From Aricia agestis (lineage: Eukaryota > Arthropoda > Insecta > Lepidoptera > Lycaenidae): 64,000 bases of DNA. The position numbers and the translations under genes are program-made. The stretch lies in assembly GCF_905147365.1 (NCBI RefSeq), contig NC_056418.1, forward strand, positions 1,766,001 through 1,830,000. Reading direction: 5' to 3'. Within the stretch, counting starts at the first letter, position 1. Each line of letters starts with the position of its first letter. Positions 55,742 through 64,000 of this stretch are shown piece after piece. The notes under the pieces are model-generated. The model saw only the letters and a list, made by a program, of their open reading frames with translations, was not told the origin of the DNA and did no database searches.

Positions 55742-57151
55742 TCTACACTACTATTATAAAGAGGAAAGATTTGATTTTTTGTTTGTTTGTTTGTTTGAGT
55801 CGAATAGGCTCCGAAACTACTGGACCGATTTGAAAAATTCTTTTACCATTGGAATCCTGCATTATTTCTGCTGAACATAGGCTAATTTTTATTTTGGAAA
55901 AATATAAGGCTGCGTAAGATATTTGGGATTTTCGGACGCAAGGTTTAAAAAATCAACCAGAAAAGTTACTTATTTTGCGTACGCTGCCTAAACTATAAAA
56001 GATAGAGGCATAAAATGTTCTAAGTAATTATAGATCTTTTAAATATCTACAAAAAAGTCCGCGACACACTATACCTATCTATGTTGAGTGAGGCACAATA
56101 ACCATTTTTTTATTAAAAAATCTAGAATTTTTTTGGACTATATTTAAATGCGTTTATTTAAATCATGCTATTGACCCTTATCAAAATAAATTATTTCATC
56201 ACTAAGTACAGTTAATGTAGATAATATTTGGTCTTTGAATGATTAAAATTGGACGTTTGGTTTTAATGTTATGGCGAAATTAAAATATTAAGATTTCTGC
56301 TGCACGTTGCGAATTGGGCGTCAAGGCGCGATGCGCGGGTGTGCGTGCGGTAGGGGAGAGATTTAATTATCAGTGCCACAGACTCGCCCGGAGAGTCCAC
56401 GTAAATATTACCTCGATCGTGGGAATCGCAGACACAATAGATTTTCAATAGTTATGCGACAGCCGGGTGCTGCTTTATTGATTTGATATAGACTATCGTG
56501 CTTCATTATTATAATCCTAATTTCAAAAAAGCTTTAAAAGTTATGACTACGAAAGTAATATTTTTAGAACTTTTTAAAATAAGTTTTGAATGACTATTAT
56601 TTTTGATTGCTATTATAATTAATTAATTTCTTTAACTATAAATCTCCAATAGCGGCAGCCGGCTGCCAGCATAACAATTGAAGACCTATTGTGTCTGCGA
56701 TACCCACGATTCCGATGTACGATGGAAGTATTAATGCATATTTTTTAATCCACACTATTTCTGCTGAATATAGGCTATATTTAATGAGAGAAAAAAGGGA
56801 ACCGTATTAAGTGTTAATAATTGTGTGAAAAATCTACCAAAATATTCCTTCTTGCTTATGCTTTATAAATTATAGACTATACTTACTTATCGCAAAGTGA
56901 TGTACTATAGTCTTATAGTTCTGCAGGTAAGGATAAAATAATCAAACATAACACTTAAAATATAAAAATATAAAAAAAAAATACAATAAAAATGTGTTAT
57001 ATGTACATAATAATTATAATATAGTAGTTGCAGGCTAAATAATGTAAACTATTTTTATGTTCTGCTTAACTTAAAGATTGACTACCTTTATTTAAAAAAA
57101 AATAATTTAAAAACCAATGTCCACCCGTGCGAAGCCGGGCCGGGCCGCTAG
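55742..57151 (+). mobile_element. Helitron-like composite element
   Basis: It begins TCTACACTACTATTATAAAG and AGGAAAGATTTGATTTTTTG, and ends CCGTGCGAAGCCGGGCCGGG then CCGCTAG before T, the CTAG-T end expected of Helitrons. The block ATTTCTGCTGAAYATAGGCT occurs at about 55862 and 56758, so two copies are probably joined. A MITE is nested at 56415. Confidence 0.62.
56415..56711. mobile_element. MITE nested in a Helitron-like composite
   Basis: ATCGTGGGAATCGCAGACAC and AATAG at the left pair with CTATTG and TGTCTGCGATACCCACGAT at the right. Further in, TTATGCGACAGCCGGGTGCTG pairs with GGCAGCCGGCTGCCAGCATAA-type sequence. The arms are about 60 bp. Confidence 0.72.
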
Positions 57152-57254
57152 TTAAAAATATAGTAATATCCGTATTACATTACTATGATCACCTTGACGC
57201 CAAGTGTTAGGGGACCGAAGTGACAACGCTGTCAAACATCACAATACAAATTTA

Positions 57255-57906
57255 GGGAGTGCCTCCCACGGAGCTAAAACAACTTTGTTTTAGCTCCGTG
57301 GTGCCTCCGCTGCCGGCGCCGTTTTCCGAAGTTTGGCGAAGTCTCGCGATGTTTGGCGAATGGGCTGCCGGCGCCTATTCGGCAAACATCGCTTGTCAAT
57401 GAATGACGGAATAATGATTAACAACATCAGTCTTGAGCTAAAGGACTATGAAAAGTACCAATAATAAGGTCATAATGTGAGGATGCATATTTTAATTGGA
57501 GTGATGATGATGATTAATGTTATCTGCATACTAGCATAATATAAGTACCTTTGCTTCTTTAAACAACGCTGAAACTCTCAAACATGTATAAGGAGTCTGA
57601 AGATCTGTTCAGCACCTTCGAAACCGTGGTATACCGTGGTGCAAAAACTTACTTTTTGGTAGCATTTGATCGAAATACATCACATAAAACTAAAATATCC
57701 ACAGCCGAACATATAGCCTGCACCTTTGGAAGTCGGTTAAAAAGTCGAATGTTTGAAGTTATATTTCTTTTTAAAATTTGTTTACCGGCACTGGAACCTA
57801 GCGTTTTACGCAATTTCACCGGTTCCCATTTTGAGTGCCGGCGTCGCGACGCCGTTCGCGTTGTTTTGAATCTTGGCTCTACACTTACCGGCAGCGGAGG
57901 CACTCC
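57255..57906. mobile_element. element with GGAGTGCCTCCGCTGCCGG ends
   Basis: GGGAGTGCCTCC (interrupted by a 34-bp palindrome) then GCTGCCGGCGCC on the left match the complement of CCGGCAGCGGAGGCACTCC at 57889-57907. The flanks are AT-rich (TTTA and TAAA). The interior frames are not recognisable proteins. Confidence 0.6.
57267..57300. mobile_element. 34-bp palindromic insertion with 8-bp TSD
   Basis: CACGGAGCTAAAACAA followed by CTTTG and TTTTAGCTCCGTG is a near-perfect hairpin, flanked by perfect GTGCCTCC repeats (57259-57266 and 57301-57308). It interrupts the left terminus of the surrounding element; the uninterrupted right terminus shows what the left end was. It is the shortest such element in the window. 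Confidence 0.85.
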
Positions 57907-58139
57907 TTAAATTTTAATAATTTTCAACAATCCGCGCCAGAAATTATTCAGTTGTTATTTTTTCACCTAGAACTTAGAACTTGAATTTATATTAAGTATA
58001 TCTAAATACGTAATGTTAAATTATTTGAGTAGATACTTAAAATATTTTATGGTCGAATCAAGGATTTTAGTTTTTGCTTTTAGCATACTTACTATTTAAA
58101 TATTATGCAGAATTTTATATCTCCTATTCTTAGGTTACA

Positions 58140-58225
58140 ATTTATTACTACATAATAACAGACCAAATTTCAGCAAAATCGGTTCAGCGTGAAGAGATAC
58201 TTTCGCATTTTTAATATTAAAAGTA
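58140..58225 (-). mobile_element. short Helitron-like fragment
   Basis: ACCAAATTTCAGCAAAATCG, GTTCAGCGTGAAGAGATAC and TTTCGCATTTTTAATATTA are the last blocks only, with the GACAGACA tract deleted. Confidence 0.5.
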
Positions 58226-58608
58226 AATATTTAAAGCATGTAAATGATAATTAATTATTTTGTTACTATGTTTCCCGTGACCTCGTGGGCGCATTTTTCA
58301 TTTTACTGCGGTAAAAGTCTTATAGGTGTACATACACAAACCTTAACCTTGGTACTCTATATTCTTCGGAACCATTCGATACAAACAATCTCTTTCTATA
58401 AAATAGCACATGCAATAAGTTAGGCCACTGAAGCCTTTTTTGCTCAGCAACATAAATATTGCTGGTTAAGATTGTTATGGTAGCTATACCATCTGGACAA
58501 GCGAAAGAATCCTTTCGTCGGATCTTGTAGTAGTAACTGGGGTACAGTTAGGTCCGTTGCGTGGAGGTCCAAATGATCCAGTAAGTCATGAACTTATTAC
58601 AACTACAC

Positions 58609-58853
58609 AGATGACGCCCGCAACGTCGCACGCAAACACGCAACGCCCGTTTGTCGCGCGGGAACCGTACATTTTTCCGGGGTAAAAAGTATCCTATGTC
58701 CCTTACCGGGACTCAAAGCATCCCCATTCCCCACGCCAAATTTCAACGAAATCGGTTCAGCGGTTTGGGCGTGAAGAGGTAACAGACATACAGACAGACG
58801 GACAGGCATACAGACACACAGACACACTTTCGCATTTATAATATTAGTATGGA
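58609..58853 (-). mobile_element. Helitron-like non-autonomous element, near complete
   Basis: AGATGACGCCCGCAACG, CGCGCGGGAACCGTACATTT, GGGACTCAAAGCATCCCCAT and GGGCGTGAAGAGGTAACAGA are followed by GACAGACGGACAGGCATACA and TTTATAATATTAGTATGGA. Confidence 0.7.
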
Positions 58854-60200
58854 AGAATGGATTTCACTACGTAGTCAATAATGTAATTATCAAAATCGTA
58901 GAATACTTTGGGAGTGGTGCGAATATTTTGCAAAAATGCCAGCCATTTCCGCCAACGTATATCGCATGGGTCGTCTCGCGTGAGTGCCCTATTTATAGTT
59001 TGCAATTATTGTGTATTATCCCCCTCTCTGTCCCTCCAGGCTGCGCTTCGCGAGTGCGATAGAGACGCAGGCGGCGTCCTTCACTTGTCGCATTTTGTCA
59101 TCTATTTTTACCGTTTTACGCGGGAACGAAACTCCTTTGTGATGTTTATTAGGTTTGATGTCATAGTAGTTAGGGAGGGGAAGAGGGGATTTCGCGACAA
59201 GCTCGAGCGTGTCAGATTAAGCTGGTATAGGCTTCTGACATGACGTGTCTAGTTATCATGGTATAGATTTCTCATTTCTCACGTGGTGGGTTAAAAAAGT
59301 TATTTTCCAATATAGAAATGTCATCGGATCTGTCAGATTAAGTTAGGTGATGTAGTGTAGACCAAAGATGGAATGAATGAATTTCATTCCATCACTGACG
59401 ATTGAAAGATTAGGTAAGCTTTATCAGTTTTACCTAATGTAAAAAAAACCTGCTAGGTCTCCATAACGCTTGACTCGAGTGACTACACAATAAGCACCCT
59501 AGGCTCCCCTACTATAGCGAACTGTTATAACTACAGTAATATGTCGACCACTCTTCTCGCAACGGGGGAAAGCCATATTCTGAGGCACTTAATAAGCAAG
59601 CAATAAACCCAAAAATAGTTTTACCACTTGGCGAATTATTCCGTGATAAACTTCACTTTACCAACTTTACTTTAAAAAAAATTAGGCTAGTTAATAAGAG
59701 TTATAATATTATTATAAGCAATTAAATATTATGTAGGTTAAGAAATATGGAAATTATTGTATGGATTTCTGAGAAGTTTAATCCTGTGACAAGCTTCCGC
59801 GAAGGTGGCTAAAACATATTTGCTGTTAGACAATAGACAAAGCACTACCAGTAAAAAATTAAGAATGATACAATTATTACAACTAAGAGTTACATAATTT
59901 TTTAAAATTCAGTGATTGAAAGACATCTAGAATTTCTTCAATAAGCCGTGGACAGCCATGACGTTAGCCGTTAGAGCCCAAAGATAATAGTGTACCAGCA
60001 AATATTGGAATTATAGATAATATTTTGTACTAGTTTGATTTTCTTCTTCAGTAAAGGCCTCTAGCAGTTAGGACAAAACGTCTGTATAGACTATAGTGTA
60101 TACCGACTGAACTTTCGCTGATGATGGCGACGAATAAATACCAAATGTAGCAAATGAAACGATAGCGAATACCGAAGGACGTGTGGCCCAGATCGGAGCC
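58854..60200. other. no clear gene; one acceptor-like site
   Basis: CCCCCTCTCTGTCCCTCCAG at 59021-59040 is a strong acceptor-like sequence and is followed by a GC-rich open stretch to about 59120, but no donor or recognisable protein follows. CTATTTATAG lies at 58989. The remainder is AT-rich and featureless. Confidence 0.3.
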
Positions 60201-60305
60201 TCTCTATATTTAGACGGCCAAAAATAGCTCGCCTCCCCTCGCGCCTCGCCTCCCGCCCCGCCCCGCGATGTGGGTCACGTTGGAGGAGGGCGAGGGAGTC
60301 CCTCT
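60195..60305. promoter_or_regulatory. GC-rich regulatory-like block with MEF2/CArG-like motifs
   Basis: CTATATTTAG (60204-60213) exactly matches the MEF2 consensus. It is followed by CCAAAAATAG (60218-60227), one base from a CArG box, and then a C/G-rich run with CCCGCCCCGCCCC. A hAT element is inserted directly downstream at 60310. Promoter or enhancer identity is an inference from composition and motifs. Confidence 0.3.
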
Positions 60306-60309
60306 AGAC

Positions 60310-60551
60310 CAGCTATACTCAACCTGCGGCCCGCCGCGCGCCGGGACTTTATCTGTGGCTCGCGTGAAGTTACTACTTACCTACCAGCAAAATGGTAAAC
60401 AGTCCTCGTAAAAGCCGTGAAAAATTTTCCACTTTTGAATCGTTATGTTTTGAGGAACGTCATGTTTTAACCCTGATAAAATTTAGTTGCGGCCCGCGAC
60501 ACAAAGACCAAAATGTTTGTGGCCCGTGTAAAAGTAGGTTGAGAACCACTG
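60310..60551. mobile_element. hAT-like element with perfect 8-bp TSD
   Basis: CAGCTATACTCAACCTGCGG on the left and GGTTGAGAACCACTG on the right are inverted repeats of the CAGTGGTTCTCAACC type. The flanks are perfect CTCTAGAC repeats (60302-60309 and 60552-60559). GGCCCGC and GCGGCCCGC words lie near both ends. Confidence 0.88.
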
Positions 60552-61444
60552 CTCTAGACAATACTATGTACCATGTAGCCATAGTGTGTGGTGGTGTGGT
60601 GTACTGGACGGAATTGCAGGGCCGAGTTGTCATTGTTACAGGTGGAATACTATACCTGCGAGAATGGGATCCATGGTTTGAACTGAATAACTGTGAGACT
60701 CTACATTTTGCTATCATTTTTTTTTAGTTTCAGAGAAAATTGACGTTATCTCTCGAAACAAAATATATTATAATCTTGTAAAATATTGCCATTCTCTCGT
60801 TAACTCGTAATATATTATAATATTAATAATATAGTAACGGAATGAACTTAAGAGCCCATATGACCCTAACTTGACTACATACTTTAACCTAGATCTCAAA
60901 ATCTGTAAGGTCTAGAAAACTGATTTTTTGACACAAGTAACTTCAGTTCATAAAGATTAAATGCTCAAGACAAAAACACGATTACTCAAAAAATGCTCGA
61001 TAGTTTCTTTTTTACAAAAAACCTTGTTTTAGACACATTTTTACTTGGATCTTCGAAGTTTGCTGTCTTTTCTTTAATATTTTTTAATATCTAAAAAGGT
61101 ATTGATAAAACCTAAATTTGCTCAAAACACTTTTTTCATAATCATTATAGTTCGTCTTTTATTCAAGTAAAACTAACTCGGCGATGATTCCGCGCCATCC
61201 TTTTTCACCTGGCATATGAAAGACGGGCGTGAGTGTGAAGAGAGAAGGACGATGTTTGATATTTAGAGTCAGGTGAGCTCTTAATGTGTCTCGAAAGTCC
61301 TCGTTTTAGGGCTTTTAATATAGTTATAGTACGCGTTCGTAATAACTTGTCTTGTTGTTCGTAATCACGGGCAAAGCTTGCCTATGCAGTATTACAGTAT
61401 ACTATAATTTTCATGAAAAAATAAAATTTCTCAGGTCCACAAGT

Positions 61445-61592
61445 AACTGATTCATAGGCTGATGGAGGACCTACGTCATTTGGTCGGCCTAAATCAAGTC
61501 CAACCGACAGATCATGGCAAACATTGGCTTGACATAACTCGGCCTAATAACGTACGTCTGCCATCTAGTTAATTTCTCTGATAGCACTTGTG
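61445..61592. mobile_element. foldback MITE, GTACTATCAGAGAAG family, copy 4
   Basis: CTGATTCATAGGCTGATGGA and GGACCTACGTCATTTGGTCG on the left are mirrored by ACGTACGTCTGCCATCTAGT and TTCTCTGATAGCACTTG on the right. Confidence 0.7.
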
Positions 61593-61609
61593 TGGGTCCT
61601 CTCTCCATT

Positions 61610-61765
61610 AGAGTTACGGTGGGTTGGTCGTAACTACGCCTAAGCGGGGAGTGGACCACCATGGGGTTTTAGTGGGTAGCTCCTTGGAGAGTGCCACATA
61701 CGACATACCCCGGCCGATGTTCCCGATCCGCCGGGGATGCGCAAAGCATTTCCCCAAAAAGGTCC
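61610..61765. mobile_element. possible LINE-derived fragment
   Basis: AGTGGACCACCATGGGGTTT and TAGTGGGTAGCTCC resemble words I know from lepidopteran non-LTR elements. The fragment lies 65 bp upstream of the coding exon at 61829. It has no ORF of its own. Confidence 0.3.
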
Positions 61766-61828
61766 TCTCGTCATGTATGAAACTGACAACTGTATAACAA
61801 ATGCTAATTTGAACGTTATTGTCGACAG

Positions 61829-61944
61829 AAATGGCGCACGAGAGCGCCAGCGGCGCGGAGGGGTCGCCGCAGCACACGCCCTCCCCCCCGCACCCGTCCC
61901 GCCTGCCGCCGCCAGACACCACCTTCCACCAGCAGATCATGCAG
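61829..61944 (+). CDS. coding exon (N-terminal, low-complexity His/Pro/Ser), gene not identified
   Basis: The exon is framed by an acceptor (branch-like GCTAAT, then GTCGACAG at 61821-61828) and a donor CAG|GTGAGC at 61945. The bases AA are followed by ATG at 61831 with G at -3 and +4, then 38 uninterrupted codons that begin MAHESASGAEG and end DTTFHQQIMQ, with a Ser/Pro/His-rich middle, ending in phase 0. Codons are GC-rich, unlike the AT-rich flanks. The composition suggests a disordered N-terminus, as in many transcription or RNA-binding factors, but I do not recognise the protein and no conserved domain is visible. It may receive the exon ending at 13194, since the split codon G+AA gives Glu and keeps the frame. 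The rest of the gene would lie beyond the window or in short exons I cannot see. Confidence 0.62.
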
Positions 61945-64000
61945 GTGAGCTCCACAGCACACACACCGTGTGGGATGGATGTGAGTAAGACATGGGTTAC
62001 ACGGTCAGTGTGCTATCAGTTCAGTCCATCAGTCTGATCCAGACTTACGGGAGAGAGGTGTAACCGTTTGATTGACGAACTCATCGGTTTTTTTACGTTC
62101 TTTCCTGTCATCATTCTGGCGTCAATCTCAGACTGATGCCAGACTGTCCGTGTAACCGTATTCTAACAGTAAAGAACGCGTAGGGTTAGACGTAAATGCG
62201 TTGAATAGACGCAGAGGGGTAAAGCATAATATTGCATTCGTTACCTTATAAGATTTGATGTAACAAATCTCAAAGTGTATTGGCGCTTGTGGTGCCCAAA
62301 TCCCTCATATTACCTTACCTTTTTATATCTAACCTCGCTTTCGATAGTATTACGATTCACTTATCGAATGTGCCTCCATAATACACTGATGGTGATATAG
62401 GAATGTTGAAGAATTTAGAGCGCTCAAATTAAGATTGAATCATTAGCCAATTAATGAATTTGAAAGAAAATAAATAGAAACGCCTTCGAATTATTATCCA
62501 ATCTCTACAAAACATTTACATGTCGATTATAAAGCTTGAACCGAGTAAGACAATGGACATAATAAACGAGCTCCGATCCGTACACCCAGATGCTTGGCCT
62601 GAATCGTTGGGTACTTTGAGCCAGCGCATGCCAGACCCAATAATTCTTCCGCGAACCGAGAAGCCAGTTCCCCGTGACCTTTCCACCGGCGCTCGCGCAG
62701 ACGAGCTCGTTATATCGCGGGGTATTTTTAAAAATTCTCGATCTCGATATAAATAAAACTTATGTGCACGGATAAAAAACGTGCCACGCTCCGTCTGAAC
62801 ACTATATTTACTCCCAACGACGCCTTTACACTGACTGCGTTTTGCGATGACGCAAATGTGGTCTGCAGTTTAACATTAAACTAGTGTATGTTTTAATGGC
62901 TCCATTAAATATTTTAAGGCTTGATGGCCTTTCATGAGGCTAATGACATAAGGAGAAAGATAATATAAATATAAGGTAAAGATAAACGTAACACGTACGA
63001 CAAGCTGACAAGCAAATTGCAAGTTTTATGAGACATTAATCCTATCCCAAAACGAATCAGAGGAATCAGAAAATGCTATCAGTATTGTGATCTCCTCTTT
63101 GTCCACGCGTTAAAGTCGAAGCAAAACAAAAGATGAAAATGTAAGCAATTAAACACAACACGATCGCAGCGTCGCGTCGTCTTCGCGGTCGGTGTGTGGG
63201 TGTCGTAGTAAAATAATTTTAGATCGTCCATCTGCCGCCTAAATATAACGAAGTATTGCGAATAAGAAAACGTTCTTTATATCTGCTCGCTGACAGGATC
63301 GAATATCCACCCAAAGATCAAACATTCACGTATTGCACAACGTAATATTTATATCAGAAATGGTTCTGTTTTTGAAAAGAGGTATGTGAAAATAGGAGAT
63401 CCAATTTGACAACATAAGAGATGAGATGATTGTCCATGATCTATGTATGGTGTATGTAGACAGCTTCACAATCGTGGTGGCATTCGTGCTCTTCCATCAT
63501 CATCCAACGTTGGCCCGTAAAACGCAGCCTGTATTAGAAGACCTTCTATCATTGCACACCGCACATGTGAGCATCACGCATCAGGAGTTTCTAGATAATC
63601 CATCACAAACTGCATGAATATTATAAGCGACTTATCTTATCACTTGTTTATTATTATGCTATTAATAAACTTATCTAATGTTATGCAATACCTCGGTTCA
63701 CCGAGACAGGTTATCTACTTCAGACAAAATATGGAGAAGATTCGATAATTGAATGCACATTAAAATATAACTCCAACTATAACTCCAAACGAAACCAACA
63801 ACAAAAATTCTAATGTATACGATGACCAAAATCACACCAGAAATATATACAAAACTCGATGTAAGTACAAACATAATATTCAATAAGACCATAAAATAAT
63901 TTTCAGCTGGCCGATGTCCAAGTGAATCTATTTCAAACATTTGTTATTTCCTCCCGTTTCCCGAAATAAACAAGACTTCACACACTAACACTTATTGAAT
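61945..64000. other. sequence downstream of the coding exon; no further exon recognised
   Basis: This is presumably intron if the exon at 61829-61944 is real. An open frame at 62520-62756 (MSIIKLEPSKTMDIINELRS at its start) has ordinary composition but no known domain and no clear splice or promoter context. Remaining frames are chance. No repeat family was recognised. Confidence 0.35.

Larger units (their letters stand above)
13195..61828 (+). other. possible 48.6-kb first intron
   Basis: This is the interval between the strong donor at 13195 and the acceptor ending at 61828. It contains no convincing host exon but many transposable elements and several TE-poor, regulatory-looking islands. 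Calling it an intron rests only on phase compatibility and splice-signal strength. A separate transcript starting near 49.86 kb could share the same downstream acceptor. Confidence 0.3.

Noticed and set aside
59021..59125. Exon after the strong acceptor-like CCCTCTCTGTCCCTCCAG
   Set aside because: No donor and no recognisable protein follow within the open stretch; left as a remark in the surrounding entry.
62520..62756. 78-residue frame that might be an exon
   Set aside because: Ordinary composition but no splice-bounded ends, no promoter and no recognisable domain; kept only as a note.

Overview
This is a eukaryotic, AT-rich, gene-poor window that almost certainly comes from a moth or butterfly (Lepidoptera). 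The evidence is the repeat content: tRNA-headed SINEs, a poly(A) SINE family present eight times, Helitron-like elements whose ends read TATTATAAATGCGAAAG and GGCGTCATCTAG, and many foldback MITEs of kinds common in lepidopteran DNA. No bacterial operon, rRNA, CRISPR array, phage or virus is visible. Most open reading frames are short chance frames in non-coding DNA.

Gene content is sparse. The best coding evidence is an exon at 61829-61944 (+): an acceptor, then ATG and 38 codons rich in His, Pro and Ser, then a strong GTGAGC donor. A CpG-rich block at about 12.87-13.19 kb ends in a TTAG|GTGAGT donor and looks like a first exon. If the two are spliced the frame is kept, so the window may cover the 5' end of one large plus-strand gene with a first intron of about 48.6 kb. 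I could not identify the gene. Core-promoter candidates lie at 3.28 kb (TATAAATA in a GC-rich block) and at 49.86 kb (TATAAA with a TCAG initiator 32 bp downstream, then a GTGAGT donor). A TE-poor tract at 48.6-50.3 kb and further tracts up to 60.3 kb carry an unusual number of CTA(A/T)4TAG (MEF2-type) motifs.

The rest is a dense, nested collection of transposable elements. For twelve elements I can see terminal inverted repeats flanked by 8-bp target duplications, seven of them perfect and five with one mismatch, as expected of hAT elements. One is a 1.6-kb element that still encodes the C-terminus of a hAT transposase; one is only 34 bp long. Other elements include TTA-flanked Harbinger-like MITEs (two back to back), a TA-flanked mariner-like MITE, Helitron-like copies on both strands, and three tRNA-SINE types. 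Two hAT elements sit inside Helitron-like copies, and one foldback MITE is split by another repeat, so relative ages can be read.

A 337-bp tandem duplication at 30934-31607 carries an unidentified 74-codon minus-strand exon-like frame in both units, with one base difference that changes Glu to Gln. It abuts Helitron-like sequence, so gene-fragment capture followed by recent duplication is plausible.
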